This document shows positions 8,837 through 18,796 of a DNA stretch of 64,000 bases, piece by piece. Each line of letters begins with the position of its first letter. Positions within the stretch are counted from its first letter, which is position 1. The notes beneath the pieces are model-generated. The model was given only the letters and a program-made list of their open reading frames with translations. It did not search any database and was not told the DNA's origin. The DNA comes from DATFQI01 sp963816955 (GTDB taxonomy: Bacteria; Actinomycetota; Thermoleophilia; Solirubrobacterales; Solirubrobacteraceae): contig CAWFME010000005.1 of assembly GCA_963816955.1 (NCBI GenBank), positions 1 through 64,000 on the forward strand, read 5' to 3'. The position numbers and the translations under genes are program-made.

Positions 8837-9226
8837 GTGCCCGGCTCGGAGGACGCCGTCATACGACTGCGGTTGGCTCCCGCCGATGCGCGCTACGCGC
8901 GCGGGCTCGCGGCAGGGTCGAAGGCGATGGAGATCTTCGCCGACCTCGAGACCGAGCTGGCGCTGCGCGAGGGCGGCGACGAGGGCCTGTGCGTGGGCTA
9001 CGACATGGTCGAGTTCCTCGCGCCGCTGCACAGCGGCGACTTCGTCGAGGGTCGCGCGCGGGTCGTCGAGCGAGGCCGGACGAGCCGCCGGATCACGGCG
9101 GAGATCTACAAGGTGCTCGAGGTCGACGACGACGGGATCCTGATCCCCTCGGACGGGCCGGTCCTCGCCGCGCGGGCGAGCGTGACGATCGTGGTCGGCC
9201 GCACGCCCCGCCCCGAAGGCCGCTGA
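8837..9226 (+). CDS. 3-aminobutyryl-CoA ammonia-lyase-like hotdog protein (Kal family)
   Basis: A 129-residue single hotdog-fold protein. It matches the pattern of Kal (EC 4.3.1.14), which eliminates ammonia from 3-aminobutyryl-CoA to give crotonyl-CoA in lysine fermentation: RLRLAPADARYARGL...GSKAMEIFADLETELALREGGDEGL, then YDMVEFLAPLHSGDFVEG and ITAEIYKVLE. Length agrees with Kal. It is the first gene of a five-gene operon with an acyl-CoA ligase, a MeaB-type chaperone and a B12 mutase; no other lysine-fermentation gene is nearby. The partner mutase suggests that it handles the mutase product. A thioesterase-like role cannot be excluded from the fold alone. Confidence 0.7.
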   Translation: MPGSEDAVIRLRLAPADARYARGLAAGSKAMEIFADLETELALREGGDEGLCVGYDMVEFLAPLHSGDFVEGRARVVERGRTSRRITAEIYKVLEVDDDGILIPSDGPVLAARASVTIVVGRTPRPEGR

Positions 9227-9228
9227 AC

Positions 9229-10632
9229 GTGCCGGCGACGCTCGTCGACTGGATCGGCGCCGTCGCGCGAGCGCAGGCGCGCCGCCCGGCGGTGCTCGGG
9301 GACGGCGTCGCGTGGACGTACGAGGAGCTCTGGGCGCGCGCCGGGGGCATCGCCCGGCACCTGCTCACCGACCGCGGCGTGCGGCCCGGTGACCGCGTCG
9401 GCATCGTCGGGGCGAACAGCCCCGCATATCTCGCCGCGTACTTCGGGGTGCTGCGGGCGGGAGCCGTCGTCGTCCCGCTGAACGCGATGCTCGACGTCGT
9501 GGAGCTGCGTGAGCAGCTGGCGCTCGTCGAGGCCGCGTGCGTGGCCGGCGACGGGCTCGAGGAGGCGATCGCGCTGCGCGACCTGCCCGCCCAGGGCACG
9601 GGAACGCTGCCGCAGCCGCGCCCGGGCGACCCCGCCTGCATCTTCCTGACGAGCGGCAGCACCGGCAGGCCGAAGGGGGTCGTCCACACCCAGGGCTCGC
9701 TGCTGCACATGGCGCTGCAGCTCGCCTCGACGCTGCCCTTCGGCCCCGAGGAGCGCAGCATCGCGTTCCTGCCCTTCTTCGCCGCGGCGGAGCAGGTGCT
9801 GCCGGTGCTCTGCACGGGCGGCGCGCTCGACGTGCTGCCCGGGTTCGACCCCGAGCGGATCGCGCGTGCCGCGCGCCACGCGACCAGCTTCGACGCCGTC
9901 CCGACGGTGATGGCGCGGCTGCTCGATCAGGCGCCGCTCGAGGACCTGGCCTGCCTGCGCTGGGTCTCGTTCGCCTCCGAGCCGATGCCGGCGAGCCTCC
10001 TGCGGCGCTGGTGGGACGCGCTGCCGGGCGTGGCGACGTACCAGTTCTACGGCATGACGGAGTGCGTCCCGGTCACCGTGGCGAGCGACCGCCTCCAGCG
10101 CGAGGAGCCGTCCACGGTGGGCATCCCGTTCCCGACCGCGCGCCTGTCGGTGGACGACGGCGAGCTCGTCTTCAGCAGCCCCGCCCAGATGCTCGGCTAC
10201 TTCGGGGCGGAGGCGAGCGCCGCCGGCGACGCCATCCGGACGGGCGACCTCGGCCGGATCGACGAGCGCGGCAGGGTCTTCCTCACCGGGCGGCTGAAGG
10301 ACCTCATCATCAGCGGCGGCCTCAACGTCGCCCCGGCCGAGATCGAGGCCGTGGCCTGCGAGCACCCGGGCATCCTCACCGCCGTCGTCGTCGGCATCCC
10401 GGACGAGCGCTGGGGGGAGACGCCGGTGGTGGTCGCGGTGCCCGCCCGCGACAACGGCGTCGCGGCGAGCGACGTGCTCCGCCACTGCCGCCGCGAGCTG
10501 ACCTCCTTCAAGCGGCCCACCGCCGCCGCGCTGGTCGACGTGCTGCCGGCCACCGGCATCGGCAAGTCCGCCAAGGCCGTGATCCGCCAGCAGATCCTCG
10601 ACGGGGAGATCGACCTTGTCCGCGCAGACTGA
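9229..10632 (+). CDS. AMP-forming acyl-CoA synthetase (ANL superfamily)
   Basis: A 467-residue ligase starting with GTG two bases after the ammonia-lyase stop. All ANL core motifs are present: the P-loop TSGSTGRPKGVVHTQ, YQFYGMTE (A5), RTGDLGRID (A7), GRLKDLIISGGLNVAPAEIEAV (A8 hinge) and the C-terminal catalytic lysine in GIGKSAK. It is shorter than the usual 500-550 residues, chiefly in the N-terminal subdomain. It should activate a carboxylic acid to its CoA thioester for the downstream mutase, as the 2-hydroxyisobutyryl-CoA ligase does in known operons. The exact acid is unknown. Confidence 0.85.
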   Translation: MPATLVDWIGAVARAQARRPAVLGDGVAWTYEELWARAGGIARHLLTDRGVRPGDRVGIVGANSPAYLAAYFGVLRAGAVVVPLNAMLDVVELREQLALVEAACVAGDGLEEAIALRDLPAQGTGTLPQPRPGDPACIFLTSGSTGRPKGVVHTQGSLLHMALQLASTLPFGPEERSIAFLPFFAAAEQVLPVLCTGGALDVLPGFDPERIARAARHATSFDAVPTVMARLLDQAPLEDLACLRWVSFASEPMPASLLRRWWDALPGVATYQFYGMTECVPVTVASDRLQREEPSTVGIPFPTARLSVDDGELVFSSPAQMLGYFGAEASAAGDAIRTGDLGRIDERGRVFLTGRLKDLIISGGLNVAPAEIEAVACEHPGILTAVVVGIPDERWGETPVVVAVPARDNGVAASDVLRHCRRELTSFKRPTAAALVDVLPATGIGKSAKAVIRQQILDGEIDLVRAD

Positions 10633-11505
10633 CGTCGCGTCGCTGCTCGCCCGGCACGGCGAGGGTCGCGGCTGGGGCGCGCTCGCCCGGGCGGTCACCC
10701 ACGTCGAGAACAGCCCGCCGTGGCAGGTCTCGCTGCCGCCGGTCGAGCGCCCCGTCCACGTCATAGGGATCACGGGCCCGCCCGGAGCGGGCAAGAGCAC
10801 GCTCACCGGCTGCCTGATCGAGAGCTACGCGAAGGCGGGCGCGCGGGTGGCGGTGCTCGCGATCGACCCCTCGAGCCCGATCAGCGGCGGTGCGGTGCTC
10901 GGCGACCGGCTGCGGATGGAGACCCATCTCCTGGGCCGCGAGGACGTGTTCGTGCGCAGCCTCGCCAGCCGCGGCTCGCACGGTGCGATCGCCGGGGCGA
11001 CGCGCAACGTCGCCCGGCTGCTCGAGCTCTCGGGCTCGTTCGACGTGATCCTGATCGAGACCGTCGGCGCCGGGCAGACCGAGGTCGCGATCGCCGAGCT
11101 GGCGGACACGATCGCGCTGGTCACGGTGCCCGGCCTCGGCGACGCCGTGCAGGCGATCAAGGCCGGGCTGATGGAGGTCGCCGACATGGTCGTCGTCAAC
11201 ATGGCCGACCGGCCCGGAACCCCGGAGACGGTGCGCCACATACGCCTGACGCTCGGGCGGGAGCTGCCGATCGCGACGACGGTCGCGACCGAGGGGACCG
11301 GCGTGGAGGAGCTGCGCGCACTGTTCGACGAGCGCTGGGCGGGGCTCGGCAGCAACGGCGCCGTGCCCGCGCTGCGGGCGCGCAAGCGGGCGCGCGAGGC
11401 GGCGCTGATCGCCGAGGCCTGGACCCGCGCGTGCGCCACGGAGATCGAGCAGAGCCCGGACCTGAACACCGCGGTCAAGGAGATCCTGGAGGAGGCGGCG
11501 CGACG

Positions 11506-11518
<13 letters not shown>
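10616..11518 (+). CDS. meaB: MeaB/ArgK-type GTPase, chaperone of the B12-dependent mutase
   Basis: A 300-residue G3E-family GTPase: Walker A GPPGAGKST, VAVLAIDPSSPISGGAVLGDRLRM (switch region typical of MeaB), ETVGAGQTEV (Walker B/G3) and VVVNMADRPG in place of the usual NKxD loop. MeaB proteins load cobalamin and protect acyl-CoA mutases from inactivation. TTG 10616 is the start: it overlaps the ligase gene by 17 bases and follows a GGGGAGAT ribosome site. The gene overlaps the mutase start by 13 bases, indicating translational coupling and a dedicated role for this mutase. Confidence 0.88.
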
Positions 11519-13197
<1,679 letters not shown>

Positions 13198-13209
13198 GGA
13201 AAGGAACGC

Positions 13210-13614
13210 ATGAGCCAGATCCCGATCAAGGTCGTCGTCGCCAAGCCCGGCCTCGACGGTCACGACCGCGGCGCGAAGGTGGTGGCCCGCGCGCTGCGGG
13301 ACGCGGGGATGGAGGTGGTCTACACGGGCATCTTCCAGACGCCGGAGTCGATCCTGCGCGCGGTGATCCAGGAGGACGCCGCCGTGCTCGGGCTCTCGAG
13401 CCTCTCCGGCGCGCACATGGAGTACGCGATCGACCTCTGCCGGATGCTGCGCGAGAACGACCGCGAGGACGTGCTGTTCCTCGTCGGCGGCACGATCCCC
13501 GAGGACGACGCGGCGCACCTCAAGAGCGTCGGCGTGAGCGAGGTCTTCGGCCCGGGCGCGCGGACCGCCGACATCATCGCCTACATCGAGGACCGGGTCC
13601 GGGCGGCCGCCTAG
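13210..13614 (+). CDS. B12-binding small subunit of the acyl-CoA mutase (HcmB/IcmB type)
   Basis: A 134-residue Rossmann-like cobalamin-binding protein with the base-off/His-on signature DGHDRG (Asp16, His18, Gly21), GLSSLSG and LVGGTIP. It supplies adenosylcobalamin to the separate large subunit encoded 12 bases upstream. A good ribosome site (AAGGAAAGGA) precedes ATG 13210. The length matches the stand-alone HcmB/IcmB subunits, distinguishing the pair from one-piece methylmalonyl-CoA mutase. Its stop overlaps that of the convergent GntR gene in the shared CTAG. Confidence 0.9.
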   Translation: MSQIPIKVVVAKPGLDGHDRGAKVVARALRDAGMEVVYTGIFQTPESILRAVIQEDAAVLGLSSLSGAHMEYAIDLCRMLRENDREDVLFLVGGTIPEDDAAHLKSVGVSEVFGPGARTADIIAYIEDRVRAAA

Positions 13615-14594
13615 GCCTCGGCGGGCCGCGGCCCGGAGCCGTTGCCGACGAGCTGGCCCTTGCGCTCGCGGACCTCGTCGACGAGGTCCGAGACCATCCG
13701 GACCGAGCCCGCGTCGAGCACGTTGCCGAACTCCACGAGCGGGGCGACGCCGCGGATCCGCTCGCCGAGCTCCGGGGTCTCGCTGGGCACGATCACGACC
13801 GCGCAGCCGGCGATCGCCGGATCGTCGGGGCCGCTGATGACGTCGACCTCGTCGAAGCCCGTGTCGGCGAGCGACTGCCGGATCCCGAGGGCCTGCTCCT
13901 CGGTCGTGTAGTAGATCCCGATCCGCTCGCCGCGCGGGATCTGGCTGAGGCGCACGAGGGTCGTCACGTGCGGGCCGATCACGGTCCCGAGGACCTCGGG
14001 AGACGGGTCCGGGGCCAGCTCGCGGACGATGCTGCGGACCTCGGCCAGGTGGTAGAAGGTCGTCACCACGAGATCGGCGCCCTGCACGTCGCCCGGCTCG
14101 ATCTCGTCCAGGACGAGCGGCCGGATCGGCGCGTCGATCGCCTCGGCCAGCTCGGCGGCGAGCGCCTCGGCGCGCTCGCGGTTGCACTCCACGAACGCGA
14201 GCTGCACCTCGGTGCGCTTCGCGTGCAAGCTCTGCTGGTAGGCCAGCGACGCGATCTCCTCGGGCGGGAGGCCCAGCTCGAGGCAGCGGGCGACCGCGTC
14301 GGCGAGCACGGTGTGGGCGGTCTCGCGGGCGGCCATCCGCTCCCGCGCACGACCCGAGTCGCGCACCACCATCCCACGGCGCCCCTGGCTCGAGACCAGC
14401 CCGCGCTTGCCCAGCTCGCCGTACGCGCGCGCGACCGTGTTCCGGTTGACGTGCAGGTTGTCGGCGAGCATCCGGCTGCTGGGCAGCTGGTCGCCGTCGT
14501 CGAGCTGCCCCGTCTCGATCATGTAGGCGACCTGCTCGACGATCTGCTGGAAGACCGGCACGCCCGTCGCGTGGTTGAGCCGGATCGGGTGCAC
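13611..14594 (-). CDS. GntR-family transcriptional regulator, probable regulator of the mutase operon
   Basis: 327 residues. The N-terminal GntR winged helix (about 8-75) includes PVFQQIVEQVAYMIETGQL, DQLPSSRMLADNLHVNRNTVARAYGELGKRGLV and the wing SSQGRRGMVV. The remaining 250 residues are not an FCD or UTRA domain that I recognise and contain alpha/beta elements (VQLAFVECN, DLVVTTFYHL, IGIYYTTEEQA, VVIVPSETPELGE), suggesting a ligand-binding effector domain. GTG 14594 is supported by a leaderless promoter (TAGGAT, complement of 14602-14607) seven bases upstream. Convergent overlap with the mutase operon suggests, but does not prove, that it controls it. Confidence 0.75.
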   Translation of the reverse strand: MHPIRLNHATGVPVFQQIVEQVAYMIETGQLDDGDQLPSSRMLADNLHVNRNTVARAYGELGKRGLVSSQGRRGMVVRDSGRARERMAARETAHTVLADAVARCLELGLPPEEIASLAYQQSLHAKRTEVQLAFVECNRERAEALAAELAEAIDAPIRPLVLDEIEPGDVQGADLVVTTFYHLAEVRSIVRELAPDPSPEVLGTVIGPHVTTLVRLSQIPRGERIGIYYTTEEQALGIRQSLADTGFDEVDVISGPDDPAIAGCAVVIVPSETPELGERIRGVAPLVEFGNVLDAGSVRMVSDLVDEVRERKGQLVGNGSGPRPAEA

Positions 14595-14601
14595 TCGAGC
14601 G

Positions 14602-14607
14602 ATCCTA
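14602..14607 (-). promoter_or_regulatory. Leaderless promoter -10 of the GntR gene
   Basis: On the minus strand TAGGAT stands seven bases before GTG 14594, so transcription should begin at or next to the start codon. This supports the GTG start. Confidence 0.5.
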
Positions 14608-14641
14608 GCTCCGAGGCGGGCGCGGCCTACCGGAGGATGCG

Positions 14642-14667
14642 CCGGGCGCCCCGCTGAGGGCGCCCGG
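14642..14667 (-). terminator. Stem-loop terminator after the RCC1/TSP3 protein gene
   Basis: A perfect 10-bp stem (CCGGGCGCCC / GGGCGCCCGG) with a six-base loop lies 19 bases after the stop of the minus-strand gene ending at 14686. There is no U-run, as is usual for high-GC terminators, so the call rests on stem stability and position. Confidence 0.55.
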
Positions 14668-14685
14668 CCGTCGTCTCGTGTCCGT

Positions 14686-16068
14686 TCAGTCGCAGCCGAT
14701 GAACGTGCGGATGCGCTCCAGCGAGGCGCGCACCGCGGCCGTGTCGGGCACCTTCTTGCCCGTGAGCGCGCGGAGCTGGCTGGTGAGCGTCGCCAGCGCC
14801 TTGCAGGCGCGGCGGTCGTTGCCGTCCTCGTAGCGGTCGAGCACCTTCTCGAGCTTGACCGTCAGCGCGTGGCCGACCCCGCGCGGGAGCGGGCCGAGCG
14901 CGGCGACCAGCTCGCGGGCGAGCTCGGCGGCCGTCGGCTCCGGAGCCGGCGGCGGCGCGTCGCAGGCGTCGCCGAGGCCGTCGCCGTCGCGGTCGGCCTG
15001 GTCGGCGTTCGCCGCGGCCGGGCAGTTGTCGCCGTGGTCGCCCACGCCGTCGCCGTCGCCGTCGGCGGTCTCCGCCGGGTCGTTCGGGAACCGGTCGGCG
15101 TTGTCGCCGGTGCCGTCGCCGTCGCTGTCCGCCCACTCCGCCGGATCCTGCGGGAAGGCGTCCTGGCGGTCGATGTGGCCGTCGCCGTCGGAGTCGGCGT
15201 CGCCCGTGGCCAGGTCGGCCGGGATGTCGAGCGCGCTGTCGCCCCAGCAGGTCACGCCGCGGTCGCCGCGCCGGATGGCGCAGGTGTGCCGGCCGGCCGT
15301 GGCGAGCGTGCGCAGCGCGACGGCGGGCGCCGCCTTGGCGGAGCCGGCCGACTCGGAGCCCCAGCACGCGGGCTTGCCGTCGGCGGCCGCCGCGCAGGAG
15401 AACTGGAGGCCCGCGGAGACCGCGGTGAACTCGCCGGCGGGCGGGGTGCGCATCCACTCGGCGCCCCAGCAGACCAGCGCGCCGCCGGCGGCGCGCACGC
15501 CGCAGGTGTGCGAGGCGCCGGCCGCGACGGCCGAGAACTCGCCCGCGGGCGGGGTGGCCATGCCGTAGTCGTCGTAGCCCCAGCAGGCGACGGAGCGGTC
15601 GTCGCGCAGCGCGCACGCGTGGTACTCGCCGACCGCGACGGAGCGGAAGCTGCCGGCGGGCACGTCGGCCAGCCCGGACCACGGGTCGCCGCCCCAGCAC
15701 TGGAGCGTGTCGTCGGTGTGGACGCCGCAGAACTGCTCGCCGCCGCCCGTGATCGACTTGAACGCGCCGGCCGGGGGCGTCAGGCCCCAGAAGCTCTGGC
15801 CCCAGCAGTCCACGCCGGCGTCGGCCTCGCGGACCGCGCAGGTCTGCTTGCCCGCGGCAGCGACGTCGGTGAAGCGGCCGGCCGGCACGTCGCCGGAGGT
15901 CTGGCCCCAGCAGGCGATCGTCGCGTCGTCCGCGCGCACGGCACACGAATGCGCCGAGCCGGACGCCACGGCGGCAGCGCCCGTCGGCGCCGCGCTCGCG
16001 ACGCCCGTACATCCCAGAAGCACGCCGGCGGCGATCAGGATCGCCGCTCCCGCACCCTTACGCCTCAT
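14686..16068 (-). CDS. Secreted RCC1-like repeat protein with thrombospondin type 3 calcium-binding repeats
   Basis: 460 residues. An N-terminal signal region (RRKGAGAAILIAAGVLLGCTGVASAA) contains a possible lipobox LLGC, so it may be a lipoprotein or a Sec-exported protein. About seven RCC1-like blades follow, each with a Cys...CWG pattern (for example HTCAIRRGDRGVTCWG). Next come three to four thrombospondin type 3 repeats (DSDGDGHIDRQDAFPQDP, DGDGDGVGDHGDNCP, DRDGDGLGDACD), then an alpha-helical C-terminal domain ending in FIGCD. ATG 16068 is chosen for the GAAAGGA site just before it. It likely acts at the cell surface; its role is unknown. Confidence 0.75.
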   Translation of the reverse strand: MRRKGAGAAILIAAGVLLGCTGVASAAPTGAAAVASGSAHSCAVRADDATIACWGQTSGDVPAGRFTDVAAAGKQTCAVREADAGVDCWGQSFWGLTPPAGAFKSITGGGEQFCGVHTDDTLQCWGGDPWSGLADVPAGSFRSVAVGEYHACALRDDRSVACWGYDDYGMATPPAGEFSAVAAGASHTCGVRAAGGALVCWGAEWMRTPPAGEFTAVSAGLQFSCAAAADGKPACWGSESAGSAKAAPAVALRTLATAGRHTCAIRRGDRGVTCWGDSALDIPADLATGDADSDGDGHIDRQDAFPQDPAEWADSDGDGTGDNADRFPNDPAETADGDGDGVGDHGDNCPAAANADQADRDGDGLGDACDAPPPAPEPTAAELARELVAALGPLPRGVGHALTVKLEKVLDRYEDGNDRRACKALATLTSQLRALTGKKVPDTAAVRASLERIRTFIGCD

Positions 16069-16161
16069 GCGAGTCCTTTCGCTCAGAGTCAAGTCACTGC
16101 AAAAGGGGCTATCGGCCGGTTCCCCAGACCCGCATGAGGAACCGGCCGCATATCTCGACGT

Positions 16162-17409
16162 TCAGCTTTCCGGTGAGACCGACCGATCGAAGACCATCGC
16201 GCCGCCCTCGATCTTGTAGACGCCGTAGGGCGTCAGCGTGATGTCGCCGTTCTCGTCGAACGAGTACTTGCCGAACACGCCCTCGCGGTCCTTGGTCCCG
16301 AGCAGCGCCTCGACGACGGCAGCCCGATCGCCGCCGTCGGCGCCCGCGCGCTTGATCGCGTCGAGCAGCACGCTCATCGACTCGTAGCCGTAGACGGCGT
16401 AGCGGTCGGGGTTCTTCTCGCCGTACTCGGCCGTGTAGTCCTTCAGGAACTGCTTGCCGGCCGGCGGGTACTCCTCGGGCGCGACTCCGGGGATCGTGAT
16501 CCGCGTGCGCTTCGCGACGTCGGCGGGCAGGCCGCCCTCCTTGGGGTCGAAGAAGCCGGTCTCGCCGACGCCCTCGGGCCCGAGCAGCGGCGCGTTCGGC
16601 AGCGCCACGGCCATGTCCTTGAAGATCTGCACGGCGTTGTTGGCCGTGATGCCGCAGTAGATCATGCACTCGGCGCCCGTGCGGGCGACCTTCTGCCCGA
16701 GCGAGCGGTAGTTGGCCGCGCTCTTGTCGATCGGGTCGTTGCCCTTGATCTCCAGCCCCTGGTCCTTCGCGGAGAGCTCGACGTTGCGGGCCAGGCCGGC
16801 GCCGTAGACCTCCTTGTCGTTGAGGACGTAGGCCGAGCCGCAGCCCTCCTCCTTCGCGAGGGCCACCAGCGCCGCCCCCTGGTAGGTGTCCTTGGGCAGC
16901 ACGCGCACGTAGGTGCGCTCGCCCGTCGGGTAGTACTTGTCGGGCTCGCCAGGCTCCGCGCCCGGGTCGTCGGAGGTGATGCCGACCGCCGTGTTGCCCG
17001 GGCTGACCTGCGGGACGCCGGCCTCGTTGAGGATCGGCAGCGAGACGGCGGTCGCGCCCGAGTTGAACTCCCCGATGTAGCCGATCGTCGTGTCGTCGCC
17101 GGCAGCCTTGCGGGCGTTGGCCGACGTCGCCCCCGGCTCCCAGCCGCCGGCCTGCGCCGTCGAGTCGTCGAGCGACGTGTAAGTGATCGTGAAGTCGCCG
17201 ACCTTGCCGCCGGCCTTCTGGATCGCGAGCTTCGCGCCGTTGACGGTCGCCACGGCCTGCGCGCGGGCCGGGCCCTGCAGCGGCAGGCTGGAGTAGATCG
17301 TCAGCTCCTTCGAGCCACCGCCGCCGTCACCGCCACCGCCGCCGTCGTCGCCGCAGGCCACCAGCGCGAGACACGCCAGCACCGCTCCGAGCGCTCCCAT
17401 CCGGATCAT
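16162..17409 (-). CDS. Branched-chain amino acid-type ABC transporter substrate-binding lipoprotein (LivK-like)
   Basis: 415 residues. A lipoprotein signal (lipobox LVAC at about residue 16-19) and a Gly/Asp-rich linker precede a periplasmic-binding fold type I domain: ELTIYSSLPLQGP, NGAKLAIQKAGGKVGDFTI, IGYIGEFNSGATAVSLPILNEAGVPQVSPGNT, AVYGYESMSVLLDAIKRAG and the C-terminal KYSFDENGDITLTPYGVYKIEGG. It should deliver an amino acid or amide-like ligand to an ABC permease. No permease or ATPase gene is nearby. ATG 17409 overlaps the stop of the upstream HisD-like gene (ATGA) after an AAAGGAG site, so the two are coupled. Confidence 0.85.
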   Translation of the reverse strand: MIRMGALGAVLACLALVACGDDGGGGGDGGGGSKELTIYSSLPLQGPARAQAVATVNGAKLAIQKAGGKVGDFTITYTSLDDSTAQAGGWEPGATSANARKAAGDDTTIGYIGEFNSGATAVSLPILNEAGVPQVSPGNTAVGITSDDPGAEPGEPDKYYPTGERTYVRVLPKDTYQGAALVALAKEEGCGSAYVLNDKEVYGAGLARNVELSAKDQGLEIKGNDPIDKSAANYRSLGQKVARTGAECMIYCGITANNAVQIFKDMAVALPNAPLLGPEGVGETGFFDPKEGGLPADVAKRTRITIPGVAPEEYPPAGKQFLKDYTAEYGEKNPDRYAVYGYESMSVLLDAIKRAGADGGDRAAVVEALLGTKDREGVFGKYSFDENGDITLTPYGVYKIEGGAMVFDRSVSPES

Positions 17410-18722
17410 GCCACCAGCTCCTTTCGCTCCAACCGCTTCGCCGCCGTGGCCCCGTGGCCCGGCAGCGACTCCGTCGCCGAGATGGCGACCACCGCCTCGC
17501 CGATCGCTCCCGTCGCCGCATCGCTGTCGATGCGCTGGAAGGTGAGCGGCTTGAGGAATCGCGCCACCGACAGGCCGGCCGTGTAGCGCGCGGCGCCGGC
17601 CGTCGGCAGGACGTGGTTCGTGCCCGTCGTGCCCTTGTCCGAGTACGCGACCGTCGCGCGCGGGCCGAGGAAGATCGATCCGTAGTTGCGCAGCCGCGCG
17701 TGGTACCAGGCGTCGTCGTCCGTCTGCACCTCGAGGTGCTCGGGGGCGAGCTCGTCGCTGACCCAGGCCGCGGTCTCGCGGTCGCGGGCGACGACGATCC
17801 CGCCGTGGTCGCGCCACGCGGCGCCGGCCACGTCACGGCTGCCCAGCTCCTCGAGCTGGCGCTCGACCTCGGCGCGCACCGCGCGGCCGAGCTCCTCGGA
17901 GGTCGTGACGAGCGCGACCGGCGAGGTCGGCCCGTGCTCGGCCTGGCCGAGCAGGTCGGCCGCGACCAGCTCGGGATCGGCCGTGTCGTCGGCGATCACG
18001 GCGACCTCCGAGGGGCCGGCCAGCAGGTCGATCCCGACGCGCCCGTAGAGCTGGCGCTTGGCCTCGGCGACGTAGGCGTTGCCGGCGCCGACGATCATGT
18101 CGACGCCGTCCATGCCGGCCAGGCCGAACGCCATCGCCGCAAGAGCCTGCACGCCGCCGAGCGCGAAGATCCGGTCGGCCCCGGAGATCGCGGTGCTGTA
18201 GACGAGCGAAGGGAAGATCCCCTCGCCGCGGTGCGGCGGCGCGCAGGCCACCACGGTGTCCACGCCGGCCACCTTCGGCACGAGCACGGTCATGAACGGC
18301 GAGGCGAGCAGCGGCACGCGGCCGGCCGGCAGATAGGCCCCGACGCTCGAGACCGGCACGAGCCGGTGGCCGGCGACGACGCCCGGCGCAACCTCATGCT
18401 CGAGCTCTCCGAGCGTGGAGCGCTGCGCGCGAGCGAACGCCTCCGTGCGATCGCGGCCGAGTTGCAGGTGGCGGCGCAGCTCCGGCTCGACCTGGCCTTC
18501 AGCCGCGGCGATCTCCGCGGGCGTGAGCTCGAACGAGGGCGGGTCCCAGCCGTCGAGCTCGCGCGAGACGCGGCGCAGCTCGGCCTCGCCGCCGCGCTCG
18601 ATGGCGAGCAGGATCTCGGACACGCGCTCGGCGATCCGGGGGTCCGCGCCGCCGCCGCCGTCTGCGGCCGGGCGCTTGAGCAGGAGGAGCTCGGGGTGCT
18701 CCAGGATGCGGTCGCTGATCAT
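17406..18722 (-). CDS. Histidinol dehydrogenase-family (HisD/HpsN-like) NAD-dependent dehydrogenase
   Basis: 438 residues covering the whole HisD fold: YLPAGRVPLLASPFMTVLVPKVAGV, QAEHGPTSPVAL (Gln and His zinc ligands), GTTGTNHVLPT and a C-terminal His in SLPGHGATAAKRL. The ARYTAGLSVARFLKPLTFQ segment resembles HisD-like catabolic dehydrogenases such as HpsN more than biosynthetic HisD. There are no other histidine-biosynthesis genes nearby, and it is coupled to a LivK-like binding protein and divergent from a LysR regulator, so a catabolic alcohol oxidation is more likely than histidine synthesis. ATG 18722 begins MISDRIL; an upstream in-frame extension lacks conservation. Confidence 0.75.
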   Translation of the reverse strand: MISDRILEHPELLLLKRPAADGGGGADPRIAERVSEILLAIERGGEAELRRVSRELDGWDPPSFELTPAEIAAAEGQVEPELRRHLQLGRDRTEAFARAQRSTLGELEHEVAPGVVAGHRLVPVSSVGAYLPAGRVPLLASPFMTVLVPKVAGVDTVVACAPPHRGEGIFPSLVYSTAISGADRIFALGGVQALAAMAFGLAGMDGVDMIVGAGNAYVAEAKRQLYGRVGIDLLAGPSEVAVIADDTADPELVAADLLGQAEHGPTSPVALVTTSEELGRAVRAEVERQLEELGSRDVAGAAWRDHGGIVVARDRETAAWVSDELAPEHLEVQTDDDAWYHARLRNYGSIFLGPRATVAYSDKGTTGTNHVLPTAGAARYTAGLSVARFLKPLTFQRIDSDAATGAIGEAVVAISATESLPGHGATAAKRLERKELVA

Positions 18723-18796
18723 CGTGCCGGGCAGTCTCGTGCCCCACGTGTATCCGTACAATCCTGTTCTCCCACCGCCGAGAGAAGGCTGAGCCT

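Noticed and set aside
17406..18722. Biosynthetic hisD
   Set aside because: No other his genes nearby, C-terminal motifs closer to catabolic HisD-like enzymes, and coupling to a binding lipoprotein with a LysR regulator opposite.
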